A stretch of DNA of 5,737 nt from Tigheibacillus jepli (lineage in GTDB: Bacteria > Bacillota > Bacilli > Bacillales > Amphibacillaceae), in NCBI RefSeq assembly GCF_030732005.1, contig NZ_JAROCA010000102.1, forward strand, positions 1 through 5,737. Direction: 5' to 3'. The first letter of the stretch is position 1; each line of letters opens with the position of its first letter. The notes below the pieces were generated by a model. It was not told the origin of the DNA and ran no database searches. It was given only the letters and a program-made list of their open reading frames with translations. The translations under genes and the position numbers were made by a program. Shown here in pieces: positions 5,645-5,737 of this stretch.

Positions 5645-5737
5645 TATGATAACAATAACATGGCTCCTCGCTATTTAATGTTGAAAAATCAGTTTGCTAG
5701 TACACATGGTAACCTATCATTCCTTGTTTGCCCCCTG
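5645..5737. other. Right edge, no gene assigned
   Basis: These 93 bases lie upstream of the terminator and may hold the 3' end of a minus-strand gene whose body is outside the window. All three minus-strand frames contain stops within about 15 codons and none gives a recognisable C-terminus, so no gene is called. Confidence 0.4.

Overview
The window looks like chromosomal DNA of a low-GC Bacillota, most likely a member of the Bacillaceae. The evidence is AT-rich sequence, GGAGG-type ribosome binding sites, a BY-kinase/PHP-phosphatase pair of the YwqD/YwqE type, and an IS630-family transposase. The very acidic lipoprotein-like fragment would fit a salt-tolerant bacillus, but that is inference. 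All the genes I can support lie on the minus strand, so transcription runs from high to low coordinates.

Layout by coordinate. 1-320: an extended hairpin and one doubtful small ORF. 327-355: a rho-independent terminator. 384-1027: the C-terminal part of an SH3-domain surface protein whose 5' end was replaced by an IS630-family element at about 1026-2162. The transposase in that element has an early in-frame stop. 2190-2603: no intact gene; broken coding remnants in several minus-strand frames and a striking array of 12-bp repeats. 2797-3063: only the C-terminal third of a YwqE/CpsB-type tyrosine phosphatase. 3137-3697: a YwqD/CpsD-type tyrosine kinase that has lost its N-terminus and carries a frameshift just before its C-terminal tyrosine cluster. 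3904-5346: the only convincing intact gene, a 480-residue (or 473-residue) protein with an alpha/beta-hydrolase-like core between TPR-like helical regions. 5347-5737: a short leader ORF with a strong ribosome binding site and an internal 13-bp tandem duplication, preceded by a terminator for whatever lies to the right.

The window is mainly a gene graveyard around one live gene. The kinase and phosphatase normally act as a pair that phosphorylates and dephosphorylates polysaccharide-export and sugar-nucleotide proteins. Both are broken here, so this copy of the switch should be dead. The intact TPR-hydrolase protein next to them resembles proteins I associate with surface-glycan loci, so the region may be what is left of a capsule or exopolysaccharide locus. 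I found no CRISPR array, tRNA, rRNA or phage structural gene, and no convincing new multi-gene system. The best candidates for novelty are the TPR-hydrolase-TPR protein and the decayed tetrapeptide-repeat gene.
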